From Martelella alba (GTDB taxonomy: Bacteria > Pseudomonadota > Gammaproteobacteria > Enterobacterales > Enterobacteriaceae), in contig NZ_SZPQ01000017.1 in assembly GCF_005217455.1 (NCBI RefSeq), positions 83,950 through 147,949 of the forward strand: 64,000 nt of DNA. The letters are read 5' to 3'. Positions 9,795 to 19,565 of the stretch are shown here, one piece after another. A program made the position numbers and the translations under genes. A model generated the notes under the pieces. The model was not told the DNA's origin. It saw only the letters and a list, made by a program, of their open reading frames with translations, and did not search any database. Numbering within the stretch: position 1 is the first letter of the stretch; each line of letters starts with the position of its first letter.

Positions 9795-10799
9795 ATGCAA
9801 TCACGTTTAGCATCACCGCTGGCGGCCCTGGCGCCGGGGCTGCGGGCGGCTTTGTCCCCTTTGCTCGCCAACTCCGGCTTCGAGGGCGTATTCAGCGCGT
9901 CCGAGGCGACGAAAATGTGCGCCGCCAGCGGACTGGACATTGATGGCTTGTGCCTTGCCCTGCTGCCGCTGGCCGCCGCGTGCGCCCAGGCCGGTGTTTC
10001 ACACTTCCCGGTCGGGGCCATCGTTCAGGGCGAAAGCGGAAACCTGTATTTCGGCGCGAACATGGAATTTGCCGGTGTGGCGTTGTCGCAAACCGTTCAC
10101 GCGGAACAAAGCGCCATTACCCACGCCTGGCTGCGCGGCGAACGCCGGCTGACCCGTATTACGGTCAATTACACGCCCTGCGGCCATTGCCGGCAGTTTA
10201 TGCATGAACTTAACAGCGGCGCCGACCTGATCATCCAGTTGCCCGGCCGTTCCCCGACGCCGCTGGGACACTATCTGCCCGACGCGTTCGGGCCGCGCGA
10301 TCTGGGGATTGAAGGCTTGCTGATGGATAAAGTCTGTCACGGCTATCGGCTGACGCGGGTGGAAGCGGCCGCGGACTTGACCCCGTCCGGCGCCGGCCCC
10401 GCCATGCCGTCGCTGCACGCCGGACCCACGACGCCGCCTTGGGATGCGCCGCCGGCAGAGAGCCTGCCGGCGGACGCGCCGCTTTGTCTACAGGCGCTGC
10501 AGGCGGCCAACCAAAGCCATGCGCCATACAGCCAGGCGCATTGCGGCGTGGCATTACAAATGGCGGATGGCAGGATATTTGCCGGCCGCTATGCCGAAAA
10601 CGCCGCCTTCAACCCCAGCTTGCCGCCGCTACAGGCCGCCTTGATCCTGATGAACATGGCCGGCGGCGCCAGCCGGGAAATCCGGCGCGCAATTCTGGCG
10701 GAACGGGACGATGCGCCGATATCTCTCTGGGACGCCACGAGGGCGACCCTGCGCGCGTTGGGTTGCCGGCAAATCTATCGCGGCATTCTGGCGCAGTAG
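9795..10799 (+). CDS. cdd: Cytidine deaminase, dimeric type
   Basis: 334 residues. It deaminates cytidine and deoxycytidine to uridine forms in pyrimidine salvage. The catalytic zinc site is seen as TVHAEQSA (His and catalytic Glu near residues 102-104) and TPCGHCRQF (two Cys). The C-terminal half is the non-catalytic repeat ([12 protein letters not shown]). E. coli Cdd is 294 residues; the excess is mostly a proline- and alanine-rich linker at about residues 195-230 that joins the two halves. An AGAAT-type RBS region and 82 bases separate it from yohK. Confidence 0.93.
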   Translation: MQSRLASPLAALAPGLRAALSPLLANSGFEGVFSASEATKMCAASGLDIDGLCLALLPLAAACAQAGVSHFPVGAIVQGESGNLYFGANMEFAGVALSQTVHAEQSAITHAWLRGERRLTRITVNYTPCGHCRQFMHELNSGADLIIQLPGRSPTPLGHYLPDAFGPRDLGIEGLLMDKVCHGYRLTRVEAAADLTPSGAGPAMPSLHAGPTTPPWDAPPAESLPADAPLCLQALQAANQSHAPYSQAHCGVALQMADGRIFAGRYAENAAFNPSLPPLQAALILMNMAGGASREIRRAILAERDDAPISLWDATRATLRALGCRQIYRGILAQ

Positions 10800-10938
10800 G
10801 CGCCGGCGACGCCGGTCGCCCCGTCCCGCGCCAAGGCGGTGGTCCGCCGCCTTCGTGACCGGTTGCGCAAAATGCCGACACCAAGCCTTTCAATTGGTTA
10901 CGCGCCTTGCGTCGGCTGTTGAGGTACAGTAGCCTTAG

Positions 10939-11727
<789 letters not shown>

Positions 11728-11738
11728 TCGCTTCACCG

Positions 11739-12509
11739 CTACCGGCCGGTAAATTCCGGCTTATTTTTTCCCTTCAGCGCCCGCAAACCGATGCGTCGAT
11801 CCTCGCTTGAGGCGATAAGCGCCGACAAACTCCGCTCGTAGCGTATGCCGGCGCTTAAGGGCATCTCGAAGCTCGCCGACACCGCCTGTTTCACCATTAG
11901 CGCCGCCAGCGGGGCCGCGCGCGCTATTTTATCGGCGATAGCCAGGCAGGTGGGCAGTAAGCGATCAGCGGTGGTGACGTGACTGACGATCCCCGCCGCC
12001 AGCGCTTCTTGCGCCGTCAGACGACGGGCGGTCAACAGCATTTCCATGGCCAGCGATTTCCCCACGGCCTTGACCAACCGCTGGGTACCACCGGCACCCG
12101 GTATAATACCGATATGCGTTTCCGGCAATCCAAGGGCGAGCGTATCATCCGCAACGGCGATGTCGCAAAGCAGCGCCAGTTCCAGCCCCCCGCCCAGGGT
12201 ATAGCCGGAGAGCGCCGCGATAAGAGGTTTTTCCATGCCGGCGATGCGGTCCCATTTTTCACTAAAACCGCTGGTGTAAAGTTCCACGGCGGAAACCGCC
12301 GCCAGGGCGCCGAGATCCGCGCCGGCGGAAAACGCCCGCGGCTGGCCGGAAATCACCGTCGCGCGGATTGACGCATCCCGCTCCGCCCGGTCGAGGGCAT
12401 CGATCATCTGATCCAACATCCCAATGCTGAGCGCATTGTGTTTTTCCGGCCGATTCAACGTGATATGCAGCACCGGGCCTTGTTGCCGGCACAAGATCTC
12501 CTGGCTCAT
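11739..12509 (-). CDS. Enoyl-CoA hydratase/isomerase (crotonase family)
   Basis: 256 residues. Both active-site glutamates of true hydratases appear present: the one in GGGLELALLCD and the one in LPETHIGIIPGAGGTQRL. The N-terminus ITLNRPEKHNALS is the CoA-binding signature. It would add water across an alpha,beta-unsaturated acyl-CoA. It is the last gene of the eight-gene operon, and its ATG overlaps the dehydrogenase stop by 4 bases. With the dehydrogenase and CoA transferase it forms a beta-oxidation-like set; no thiolase gene is present. Confidence 0.88.
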   Translation of the reverse strand: MSQEILCRQQGPVLHITLNRPEKHNALSIGMLDQMIDALDRAERDASIRATVISGQPRAFSAGADLGALAAVSAVELYTSGFSEKWDRIAGMEKPLIAALSGYTLGGGLELALLCDIAVADDTLALGLPETHIGIIPGAGGTQRLVKAVGKSLAMEMLLTARRLTAQEALAAGIVSHVTTADRLLPTCLAIADKIARAAPLAALMVKQAVSASFEMPLSAGIRYERSLSALIASSEDRRIGLRALKGKNKPEFTGR

Positions 12510-13408
12510 CGCGGCGCCCTCTCCGTTAGCAAACGCACAATCTCATCGCGGCGCCCCAGCGCGCGGGCGATGTCCTCGCTTTCCCACGGGTAGAAACCGC
12601 TACCGCTTTTAATGCCGAGTTGCCCCTGAGCCACTTTATCAAGCAACCAATCCGGCAACCCCGTGTCGTTGCACAGGGCGGGCAGCAAGATTGCCGCCAC
12701 ATTTCTGACCGTGTCCAGTCCCGCGCAATCCATCAGTTTCAACGGTCCCATCGCCGACCAGCGCGGGGCCAGCGTCGACTGCACGGCGCGATCCACATCG
12801 TCAATCGTCGCCACGCCTTGCGTCACCAGATGCAGCGCTTCCCGCAAGAGCGCATATTGCAAGCGGTTCACAATAAATCCCGGCACATCCTGATTGACGT
12901 TGACCGGCGTTTTATCCAGCCGTTGGCACAATGCCAGGGTGCGGGCGACCGTGTGTTCGTCGGTTTGCGGGCCGCGAATGACCTCCACCATCGGCATGAC
13001 ATCGGCCGGATTAAACCAATGCAGGCCAATCAACCGCTGGGGACGATGCAGCACGGAGGCCAATGCGCCTATCGGGACGCTCGACGTATTGGTCGTCAAC
13101 AGGCAGTCTTCCCTTACCCGCTCTTCAATCTGCCGGAATAGCGTTTGTTTCACCTCCACTTGTTCGGCAATATTTTCCGAGAGCATATCCGCCCCCTGCA
13201 GACATTCTTCCAGCGATGTGGTGAATGCGATGTCCGCCTCGGGCGCCAGGGATTGGACCAGAACGCGGGCTTTGGCCAAAGAGGCCTCGCTTCGGGAATA
13301 AAGGCGGGTAGCGAAGCCTTTAGCGGCAAAAACGGCGGCGATACGCGCCCCCATGGTACCGGCGCCGATAACGGCCACCCGCTGCGGGGAAATGGACATG
13401 ATGCTCAC
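12506..13408 (-). CDS. 3-hydroxyacyl-CoA dehydrogenase family protein
   Basis: 300 residues. The Rossmann NAD motif is GAGTMGARIAAVFAAKG at the N-terminus, the catalytic histidine sits in LIGLHWFNPADVMP, and NQDVPGFIVNRLQYALLREA is the helical-domain signature. It is a single-domain form like PaaH/HbdA, about 300 residues. Expected reaction: oxidation of a 3-hydroxyacyl-CoA to the 3-keto form with NAD. L-carnitine dehydrogenase belongs to the same superfamily, so a non-CoA substrate cannot be ruled out. Overlaps both neighbours by 4 bases. Confidence 0.87.
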   Translation of the reverse strand: MSIMSISPQRVAVIGAGTMGARIAAVFAAKGFATRLYSRSEASLAKARVLVQSLAPEADIAFTTSLEECLQGADMLSENIAEQVEVKQTLFRQIEERVREDCLLTTNTSSVPIGALASVLHRPQRLIGLHWFNPADVMPMVEVIRGPQTDEHTVARTLALCQRLDKTPVNVNQDVPGFIVNRLQYALLREALHLVTQGVATIDDVDRAVQSTLAPRWSAMGPLKLMDCAGLDTVRNVAAILLPALCNDTGLPDWLLDKVAQGQLGIKSGSGFYPWESEDIARALGRRDEIVRLLTERAPR

Positions 13409-14610
13409 TCCTGTTTTCCGATGACGCCTTGTTGTTGCAACCGTTCAAGTTCCTGTTGGCTGAGTTGCAGTTTCTGGGTCAAAATCTGCCGGGTATGTTG
13501 CCCTAATGTGGGCGGCTGAAGGTCCGTGGGCGGCGCCATACCGCTCATTTTCACCGGTTGTGTAAAAATGGCGATATCCCCGGCGGTGGGATGTTTGATA
13601 GGCTTGAGCAATTGACGCGCCTGGGCATGGGGGCTTGCCAATGCCGCTTCCAATGTCCACACCGGCGCGGCGGGAACCCCGGCCTCATCCAGTAACGCCA
13701 CGGCCTGAGCGACGGTTTTACCGCAAAGCCAATGTTCAATCCGTTCCCGTAACGCGTTCTGATGCGCCAGCCGTTGCGGATCCGTTGCGAAACGGGGATC
13801 GCTGGGCAGATCGACGGCGTCCAGCGCCTGCGCAAGGCGGGCGAATAGCCGGTCATTGGCAACGGCGATCACCACATAGCCGTCGTCGGCGCGGTAGCTG
13901 TCCATCGGCGCGCTGATGGGATGCGCGTTGCCAATACGGCCCGCCGAGGGCTTGCCGCCCATCCACTGGGTCAGCGAAACCATTTGCAGCGCCATCATGG
14001 TATCAAGCATCGCCACATCGATATGTTGTCCGCAACCGCTGACGCCGCGTTGCAACAGCGCGGCCAGCACGCCCCAGGCGCCATACAAACCGGCCACCAC
14101 GTCGCCGATGGCGTCGCCGACGCGCGTCGGTTCGCCCTCGGGGCGCCCCGTCACCTGCATGATCCCCGCCATGGCCTGAATCACATGATCATAGGCGGCT
14201 TTGTGGGCCAAAGGCCCCTGCTGGCCGAAACCGGAAATACTGGCGTAGACCAGGCGCGGGTTAATGGCGTTGAGCGTCGCATAATCGATACCCAAACGTT
14301 GCGTTACGCCGGGACGAAAATTTTCCACCACCACATCGGCCTGTTCCACCAACCGCAAGAACAGGTCACGCCCTTCAGGGTGTTTCAGGTTCAACGTCAG
14401 ACTTTGCTTGCCGTGGTTAAGCAGCATGAAATAGGTGCTTTCGCCGCCGAGATGGGGTGTGAAGGCGCGGGAATCATCCCCGCCCTCCGGCATTTCCACC
14501 TTGATGACCTCCGCCCCCAAATCGGCCAACAGCGAGGCGCAATAAGGCCCCGCGAGCACGCGGGACAAATCCAGCACCTTAACGCCGGTTAACGGACTTC
14601 CCAGTGGCAT
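13405..14610 (-). CDS. CaiB/BaiF-type (class III) CoA transferase
   Basis: 401 residues. The N-terminal LTGVKVLDLSRVLAGPYCASLLADLGAEVIKVE and later LNLKHPEGR are class III signatures. The probable catalytic aspartate lies in the GDAIGDVVAGLYGAWGVLAAL stretch near residue 170 (split here: GDAIGDVVAGL). These enzymes move CoA between carboxylic acids. In context it would activate the acid released by the lyase upstream. Its start overlaps the lyase stop by 22 bases and its stop overlaps the dehydrogenase start by 4 bases. Confidence 0.88.
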   Translation of the reverse strand: MPLGSPLTGVKVLDLSRVLAGPYCASLLADLGAEVIKVEMPEGGDDSRAFTPHLGGESTYFMLLNHGKQSLTLNLKHPEGRDLFLRLVEQADVVVENFRPGVTQRLGIDYATLNAINPRLVYASISGFGQQGPLAHKAAYDHVIQAMAGIMQVTGRPEGEPTRVGDAIGDVVAGLYGAWGVLAALLQRGVSGCGQHIDVAMLDTMMALQMVSLTQWMGGKPSAGRIGNAHPISAPMDSYRADDGYVVIAVANDRLFARLAQALDAVDLPSDPRFATDPQRLAHQNALRERIEHWLCGKTVAQAVALLDEAGVPAAPVWTLEAALASPHAQARQLLKPIKHPTAGDIAIFTQPVKMSGMAPPTDLQPPTLGQHTRQILTQKLQLSQQELERLQQQGVIGKQE

Positions 14611-16148
14611 TCACCGTCCTCCCCGAGAATGGGCCGCAAGGCTTCGCCTAGCGAGCCGTCGACAATAAGCTGACGCAAGGCGGCAAGATCACGCCACAGT
14701 TCACGATCTTCCGTTAAAAACGGCACATGGGGCCGAACGACCGACAAGACGGCCCGGGAGCCGGCGGACGCCCGCAGCGGTTGATGGAAATCCAGCGCCT
14801 GCGCCGCGCAAAGTATTTCAATCGCCACGATATCCACCGCGTTGGCAATGGCATCCAGGGATTTGCGCGCGGCGTTTACCCCTTGACTGATATGATCTTC
14901 CTGGCCGGCGCAGGTGGTGACGGTATGCACGCTGGCGGGCGCGGCCAGGCTGCGGTTTTCCCCGGCCAGCGCCGCCGCCGCGTAAGGCGGGATCATGAGC
15001 CCCGAATAGCCTCCCGCCGCGTTTATGAGAAAGGGCGGCAGGCCGCTGAGGTGGCTGTTGGTTAACCGGTCGGATCGGGCCTGGGAAGCGGTGCTCAACG
15101 CCGCAATGGCAATCGCCAGCGCATCGAGACTCAGTGCGATTGGCGCGCCGTGGCCATTGCCGCCGGGCAAAACCGTCAATTGGCCGTCTTCAATGAAAAA
15201 GACCGGATTATCGGTGACGGAATTGAGCTCTGTATGGACGACCTGATGGCAGAAAGCCAATTGGTCGCGCACCGCGCCGTGAATCTGTGGGATACAGCGC
15301 AGGCTGAGCGCGTCTTGCACACGATAATCACGGTATTTATCCAGAATATCGCTGTCGGTCAGCAACCGGCGCAAGATCCGCGCGGTGGTTTGCTGGCCGG
15401 CATGGGGGCGCAAGGCGTGCAGGCGCGCGTCATAGCCTCGGGTATTGCCCTTTAACGCTTCCAGACTCATCGCCCCCGCCGCATCGGCCAGCGGCAATAA
15501 AGCGGCGAAATCGGCAACCGCCAAACACCCCAACGCCGTGATTTCGTAGGTGCCGCTCACCAGCGCATGGCCTTCGCGCGGCCCCGGTAAACGCAAGGGA
15601 ATGCCGGCGCGGGCAAGGGCCTGGTCGGAAGGCAGCAGCGCTCCCTGATACCCGCACTGGCCGTGGCCGAACACCGCCAGGCCGATATGGGCGGTGGCGA
15701 TAAGATAGCCCACCGATCCCTTTGAGGGCGACCACGGTATCACGCCTTGATTCAGCATGCGCGCCAGGGTTGTCACCAGCTCGGGACCGACGCCGCTGTG
15801 GCCTTGCAGCAACGAGACGATCATCACCGCCATCATCGCGCGGACTTCCCGTTGCGCCAGCGGCGCCCCCATACCGCACGCGTGGCTTTTCAGCATGTTG
15901 AGTTGCATCGCCGCCACATCGGCGGCCCCCAGGCGCGCCGTCACCAAATCCCCCACCCCGGTGGTCAAGCCATAGATGACGTTGCCCTGATCAATGGCCT
16001 GGCGAATCAACGTCTGGAGAGCGGCCATGCCCGCCAGCGCGTCTTGCGCCAGTTCAACCTGGGCGCCATCGGCAATGGCGACGATTTCCCGCAATGACGT
16101 GTCGCCCTTACCCAGCGTCACCCGGGGTAAAGCGTTCAATGCCGTCAT
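14589..16148 (-). CDS. HAL/PAL-family lyase lacking the MIO triad; ergothionase-like candidate
   Basis: 519 residues with many histidine ammonia-lyase landmarks: YGLTTGVG (Tyr59), KSHACGMG (Ser88-His89, the pair marking imidazole substrates), RVQDALSLRC (276-285), ELNSVTDNP and AGQEDH (Glu417). However, the HAL stretch GSVG-ASGDLAPLAH reads GSVG-YLIATAH (144-154): the Ala-Ser-Gly that cyclises to the MIO electrophile is absent and the loop is 3 residues shorter. Other pocket positions also differ: HAL's NGT is SGT (Ser198), the active-site Tyr of DxYSLRC is Leu281, and GGNFHG is GGNGHG. The frame is intact on both sides, so this is not a sequencing shift. MIO-less ergothionase, which removes trimethylamine from ergothioneine, is the precedent. 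ATG follows the binding-protein stop by one base. Confidence 0.8.
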   Translation of the reverse strand: MTALNALPRVTLGKGDTSLREIVAIADGAQVELAQDALAGMAALQTLIRQAIDQGNVIYGLTTGVGDLVTARLGAADVAAMQLNMLKSHACGMGAPLAQREVRAMMAVMIVSLLQGHSGVGPELVTTLARMLNQGVIPWSPSKGSVGYLIATAHIGLAVFGHGQCGYQGALLPSDQALARAGIPLRLPGPREGHALVSGTYEITALGCLAVADFAALLPLADAAGAMSLEALKGNTRGYDARLHALRPHAGQQTTARILRRLLTDSDILDKYRDYRVQDALSLRCIPQIHGAVRDQLAFCHQVVHTELNSVTDNPVFFIEDGQLTVLPGGNGHGAPIALSLDALAIAIAALSTASQARSDRLTNSHLSGLPPFLINAAGGYSGLMIPPYAAAALAGENRSLAAPASVHTVTTCAGQEDHISQGVNAARKSLDAIANAVDIVAIEILCAAQALDFHQPLRASAGSRAVLSVVRPHVPFLTEDRELWRDLAALRQLIVDGSLGEALRPILGEDGECHWEVR

Positions 16149-16149
16149 C

Positions 16150-17031
16150 TTATTTAATCAACTTATGCTGTACCAGCCAGTCATGGGCCACTTGATCAAT
16201 GCTGGCGAAATTGGCCAGCTTGCCGTTCATTTCAATTAGATCTTCGGTGGTGAGCGTCTTGGAGATGGCATTAAGGGTGTTTTCCAGCTCGGGACTCAGT
16301 TTGTCGGCGGCCACCAGCGGCACAATATTCTGCGCCGGGAACAGGTGCGACGGATCTTCCAGCGCCACCAGATGGTTGGCGTGCATGGCGGGATCGGTGG
16401 ATGTCATGTCCGCCGCCTGGATCTGGTTGTTTACCAGCGCCGACAAGGTCAGCGGACCGGCGACATCAAGCACTTTGAACGATTTGAACTTCAAACCGTA
16501 AACGTCTTCAAGCCCGCGGACGCCTTCACGGCGGGTTTTCCATTCCGCCGGACCGCCCAGCACCAGTTGTCCCGCCACGGGTTTCAAATCGGCAATGGAT
16601 TTCAGATGATATTTTTTGGCGGTTTTGGCCGTCACCGCCAGGACATCGCTGTCTTGCGCCGGCGAAATATCCAGCATCTTGATTTTGGCGGGCAGCGCCT
16701 TGGCCAACGCCGCCGCCACATCCTCGCTGCTGTGCGCTTGGCTCTTTTCATCCAGATAACTTAATGTGGCGCCGCTGTACTCCGGAATAAGGTTAATGGA
16801 ACCGTCCAGTAACGCCGGCATATAGACTTCACGGCTGCCGATATTCAGTTTCTTTTCCACTTTGATATGTTTATCGGCCAGCGCTTCGGCATACAACGTC
16901 GCCAACAGCTGGCTTTCCGGAAAATCGGCGGAGCCGACGATGATGGTGCCGGTTTCCGCCGACAGCGCTTGCGGCGCCTGGCTCAATGCGGTAGCGAACA
17001 GTGATGCGATAAGCAATTGGGCGACTTTCAT
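16150..17031 (-). CDS. OpuC/OsmX-type periplasmic binding protein for quaternary ammonium compounds
   Basis: 293 residues. An N-terminal Sec signal peptide ends near ALSAETG. The mature part is the OpuAC/ProX-like type II fold, with TIIVGSADFPESQLLATLYAEAL, EYSGATLSYLD and LTLSALVNNQIQAADM characteristic of the glycine-betaine, choline and carnitine group that also includes YehZ and the ergothioneine receptor EgtU. It would deliver substrate to the two permeases directly upstream in the operon. The ligand cannot be read from sequence alone. Confidence 0.85.
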   Translation of the reverse strand: MKVAQLLIASLFATALSQAPQALSAETGTIIVGSADFPESQLLATLYAEALADKHIKVEKKLNIGSREVYMPALLDGSINLIPEYSGATLSYLDEKSQAHSSEDVAAALAKALPAKIKMLDISPAQDSDVLAVTAKTAKKYHLKSIADLKPVAGQLVLGGPAEWKTRREGVRGLEDVYGLKFKSFKVLDVAGPLTLSALVNNQIQAADMTSTDPAMHANHLVALEDPSHLFPAQNIVPLVAADKLSPELENTLNAISKTLTTEDLIEMNGKLANFASIDQVAHDWLVQHKLIK

Positions 17032-17034
17032 TTT

Positions 17035-17781
17035 TCAATTTTCCCGAACGTTGTGTATTGAGGAAGGACCTTGGGTGTTAAGCCATGCTTTTTTCCGTCC
17101 CGTTTTTCTCGCGGCGCGGCGACGCAGGCCCGGCGAGACCAACAGGCGGATAAGTACGGAAAAAAGGCAATCGGTGAATAACGCCAGCAACGCCACCAGG
17201 ACGGCGCCGGCCACCATTTGCCCGTAATCATTCTGGGCGCGTCCATCGATAATCAGACGTCCCAGCCCCCCCAGCGAGACATAGGCGGCAATGGTCGCCG
17301 TGGAGATAATTTGTAGCAGGGCGCTGCGCACGCCGGACAAAATCAATGGCAGCGCGCACGGGATCTCGACCTGGAACAACCTGCGCCAGGGGGAATACCC
17401 CATGCCGATGGCGGCATCGATCACCGCCGGGTCAATGGCGGTGATCCCGGAATACACGCCAATCATGATGGGCGGCAGCGCCAGTACCATCAGCACAATC
17501 AGGCAGGGTAGAATAAAGGCGAGATCGGACTCGAATAGCGGGCCGAACAAAATTACCAGCAGAATAATCAACCCCAATGACGGCAGCGCGCGAAACGCAT
17601 TGGCCATTCCCACCAGCGCCACTTTGCCGCGGCCGGTATGTCCAACGTAACATCCCACCGGGAAGGCGATCAGTAGCGCCATGGCCAGCGCAATGGCGCT
17701 GTAGGTCAGATGCTGGACGATAAGGGTTATCGCGCCATCGTCCCCCAGCCAATGACGGCTGTCCATTATCCAGTCAATCAT
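17035..17781 (-). CDS. OpuC/OsmX-type ABC permease subunit (second)
   Basis: 248 residues with about five or six membrane segments and the EAA-type loop GYSPWRRLFQVEIPCALPLI. ProW/OpuCB-like inner-membrane permease. The start MIDWIMDSRHW at 17781 is chosen because it overlaps the upstream permease stop as ATGA. The open frame continues upstream to 18060, but that extension has no membrane or family character. A basic C-terminal tail (RRRAARKTGRKK) follows the last segment. Next gene begins 3 bases on. Confidence 0.87.
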   Translation of the reverse strand: MIDWIMDSRHWLGDDGAITLIVQHLTYSAIALAMALLIAFPVGCYVGHTGRGKVALVGMANAFRALPSLGLIILLVILFGPLFESDLAFILPCLIVLMVLALPPIMIGVYSGITAIDPAVIDAAIGMGYSPWRRLFQVEIPCALPLILSGVRSALLQIISTATIAAYVSLGGLGRLIIDGRAQNDYGQMVAGAVLVALLALFTDCLFSVLIRLLVSPGLRRRAARKTGRKKAWLNTQGPSSIHNVREN

Positions 17782-18431
17782 AAGCGGCTCCGTTGCGGCC
17801 GCCAGGCGGTAAGCCGGCGCGACAGCAGCAGCACCAGGCCATCCAGCGCCAGCGCCAGCGCGATGCACAGGATGATGCCGGCAAAGATCGGCGTCAGGAA
17901 ATGCAGTTGAAATCCCTGCGTGAATAAGCTGCCAAGTTGCGGCGTGCCGACCAGCGCGGCAATGGAGACAATGCTGACATTGGCGACGACCACGACCCGC
18001 AGCCCGTCGGCGATAACCGGGATGGCCACCAGTAATTCCACCTGCACGAACCGTTGCCACGGATGGTAGCCGAGCGCCTCGGCCGCCTGGCGGGTTTCCG
18101 GCGAAACGGCGTCCAGACCGTCGCAGACGGTGCGTACCAGTAACGAAACGGCATAAATGGTCAACGCCGCCACTACATTGAGGGTATCGAGAATTTTGGT
18201 GCCCAGGATCCCGGGCAATAGCACGAACAATGCCAGTGAGGGTATGGTGTACAGCAGGCCGAACACGTTGAGGGCAAAAGGCTTGATTTTCTCACAGCGA
18301 TGCAGCAGTCCGCCGATGGGAATCGCGATCGCCAGCCCCAGCAGCACCGGTACTACCGACAGGTACAGATGCCAGCCAAACAGGCTTAGAATTTGCGGAG
18401 CCTGTTGCGCCAGCCAGTCAAAACGGATCAC
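17778..18431 (-). CDS. OpuC/OsmX-type ABC permease subunit (first)
   Basis: 217 residues. Hydrophobic with the EAA loop (ALGYHPWQRFVQVELLVAIPVI), and PIGGLLHRCEK and LYTIPSLALFVLLPG as in OpuCB/OpuCD and YehW/YehY. Pairs with the permease at 17035 to form a heterodimeric channel. Overlaps both the ATPase stop and the next permease start by 4 bases. Confidence 0.88.
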   Translation of the reverse strand: MIRFDWLAQQAPQILSLFGWHLYLSVVPVLLGLAIAIPIGGLLHRCEKIKPFALNVFGLLYTIPSLALFVLLPGILGTKILDTLNVVAALTIYAVSLLVRTVCDGLDAVSPETRQAAEALGYHPWQRFVQVELLVAIPVIADGLRVVVVANVSIVSIAALVGTPQLGSLFTQGFQLHFLTPIFAGIILCIALALALDGLVLLLSRRLTAWRPQRSRL

Positions 18432-19525
18432 GGTCTGTCCTCCTTGCGCTCGCGCAACGCGGCGAGTACCGCGTCAAACGTCACCGACCCGCGAAGCTTT
18501 CCCTCCTCGTCCACCACGGCGCCGCGCTGGCAGGGCGAACTTAACACCGCATCGGTTAATTGCCGCAGCGTGCCTGACAGCGGCGCGAAGGTACTGCCTA
18601 AATTGACGTCGGCGTGGGTGAGGACATCGCGAACCAGCGTCAGATTCGCCCATCCCAAGGGTCTGCTGTCCTCGGTCACCAGCAGCCAATCGCCCTGGGC
18701 GAGAGCTCGCGCCTGCTCAATAGGCGTTGAAAGGGCCGCGCTGGGCTCATGGCGCACCGTCAGTTGCGGATGGATGGCGCTGAAACTCAACTGACGGTAG
18801 CCGCGGTCCCGGCCTATAAAATCAGCGACAAAGTGATCTTTCGGCGCGCGCAGCAGTTCGGCCGGCGCGGCTATCTGCGCCAGTTTGCCGCCGGGTCGCA
18901 TCACCGCCACCTGATCCCCCAATTTCATGGCCTCATCAATATCATGGGTGACCATGATGATGGTCTTACCGATATCCCGTTGCAGGCGGAGAAACTCTTC
19001 CTGTAACTGCTCACGAACCACAGGATCCACCGCGCTGAACGGCTCGTCCATCAGCATGAATTCCGGGTCGGCCGCCAAGGCCCTGGCCACGCCGACCCGC
19101 TGTTGCTGGCCTCCCGACAGTTGCCAGGGGTAGCGTAGCGCCAACGCCGGCGAGAGACCGACCCGCTCCAGCAGGGCCATGGCGGTTTTGCGCGCCGCCG
19201 TTTTAGCGGCGCCGTTCAATCTGGCCGTGACCGCGACGTTATCAACAATGGTTTTATGCGGAAAGAGCCCGGCATTCTGGATGACATAGCCGATGCGCCG
19301 CCGCAATTGCACCACATCCATTTCGGCGGCCGATTGGCCGTTGAGAAAAATCCCCCCCGAGGAGGGTTCGATCAGCCGATTGATCATGCGCAAGGTGGTG
19401 GTTTTACCGCATCCCGACGGGCCGACCAGAATGGTCAATTTACCGGTTGGCGCGACGAACGACAGGCCGTCCACCACTACCGTTCCGTCTTCATAATGTT
19501 TGGTCACATTGTCAAAAGAGATCAT
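18428..19525 (-). CDS. OpuCA-type ABC transporter ATP-binding protein
   Basis: 365 residues; first gene of the operon. Walker A GPSGCGKTT (about 34-42), Q-loop VIQNAG, signature LSGGQQQRVGVARAL, Walker B FMLMDEP, and H-loop VTHD. The C-terminal 120 residues look like the CBS-type region of OpuCA proteins (GRDRGYRQLSF, then PLGWANLTLVRDVL and GAVVDEEGKLRGSVTFDAVLA, each shortened here). In osmoprotectant importers this region senses ionic strength. Start supported by AGGA 7 bases upstream. Confidence 0.88.
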   Translation of the reverse strand: MISFDNVTKHYEDGTVVVDGLSFVAPTGKLTILVGPSGCGKTTTLRMINRLIEPSSGGIFLNGQSAAEMDVVQLRRRIGYVIQNAGLFPHKTIVDNVAVTARLNGAAKTAARKTAMALLERVGLSPALALRYPWQLSGGQQQRVGVARALAADPEFMLMDEPFSAVDPVVREQLQEEFLRLQRDIGKTIIMVTHDIDEAMKLGDQVAVMRPGGKLAQIAAPAELLRAPKDHFVADFIGRDRGYRQLSFSAIHPQLTVRHEPSAALSTPIEQARALAQGDWLLVTEDSRPLGWANLTLVRDVLTHADVNLGSTFAPLSGTLRQLTDAVLSSPCQRGAVVDEEGKLRGSVTFDAVLAALRERKEDRP

Positions 19526-19565
19526 TCCCGGTCCTATGCATTGGCCGCTGGTACATGCGATGTAA

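Noticed and set aside
14589..16148. Plain annotation as histidine ammonia-lyase HutH
   Set aside because: The MIO triad is missing and no hutU, hutI or hutG lies nearby.
17035..18060. 341-codon version of the second permease
   Set aside because: The first 93 codons overlap the other permease and lack membrane character; the ATGA overlap at 17781 is the likely start.
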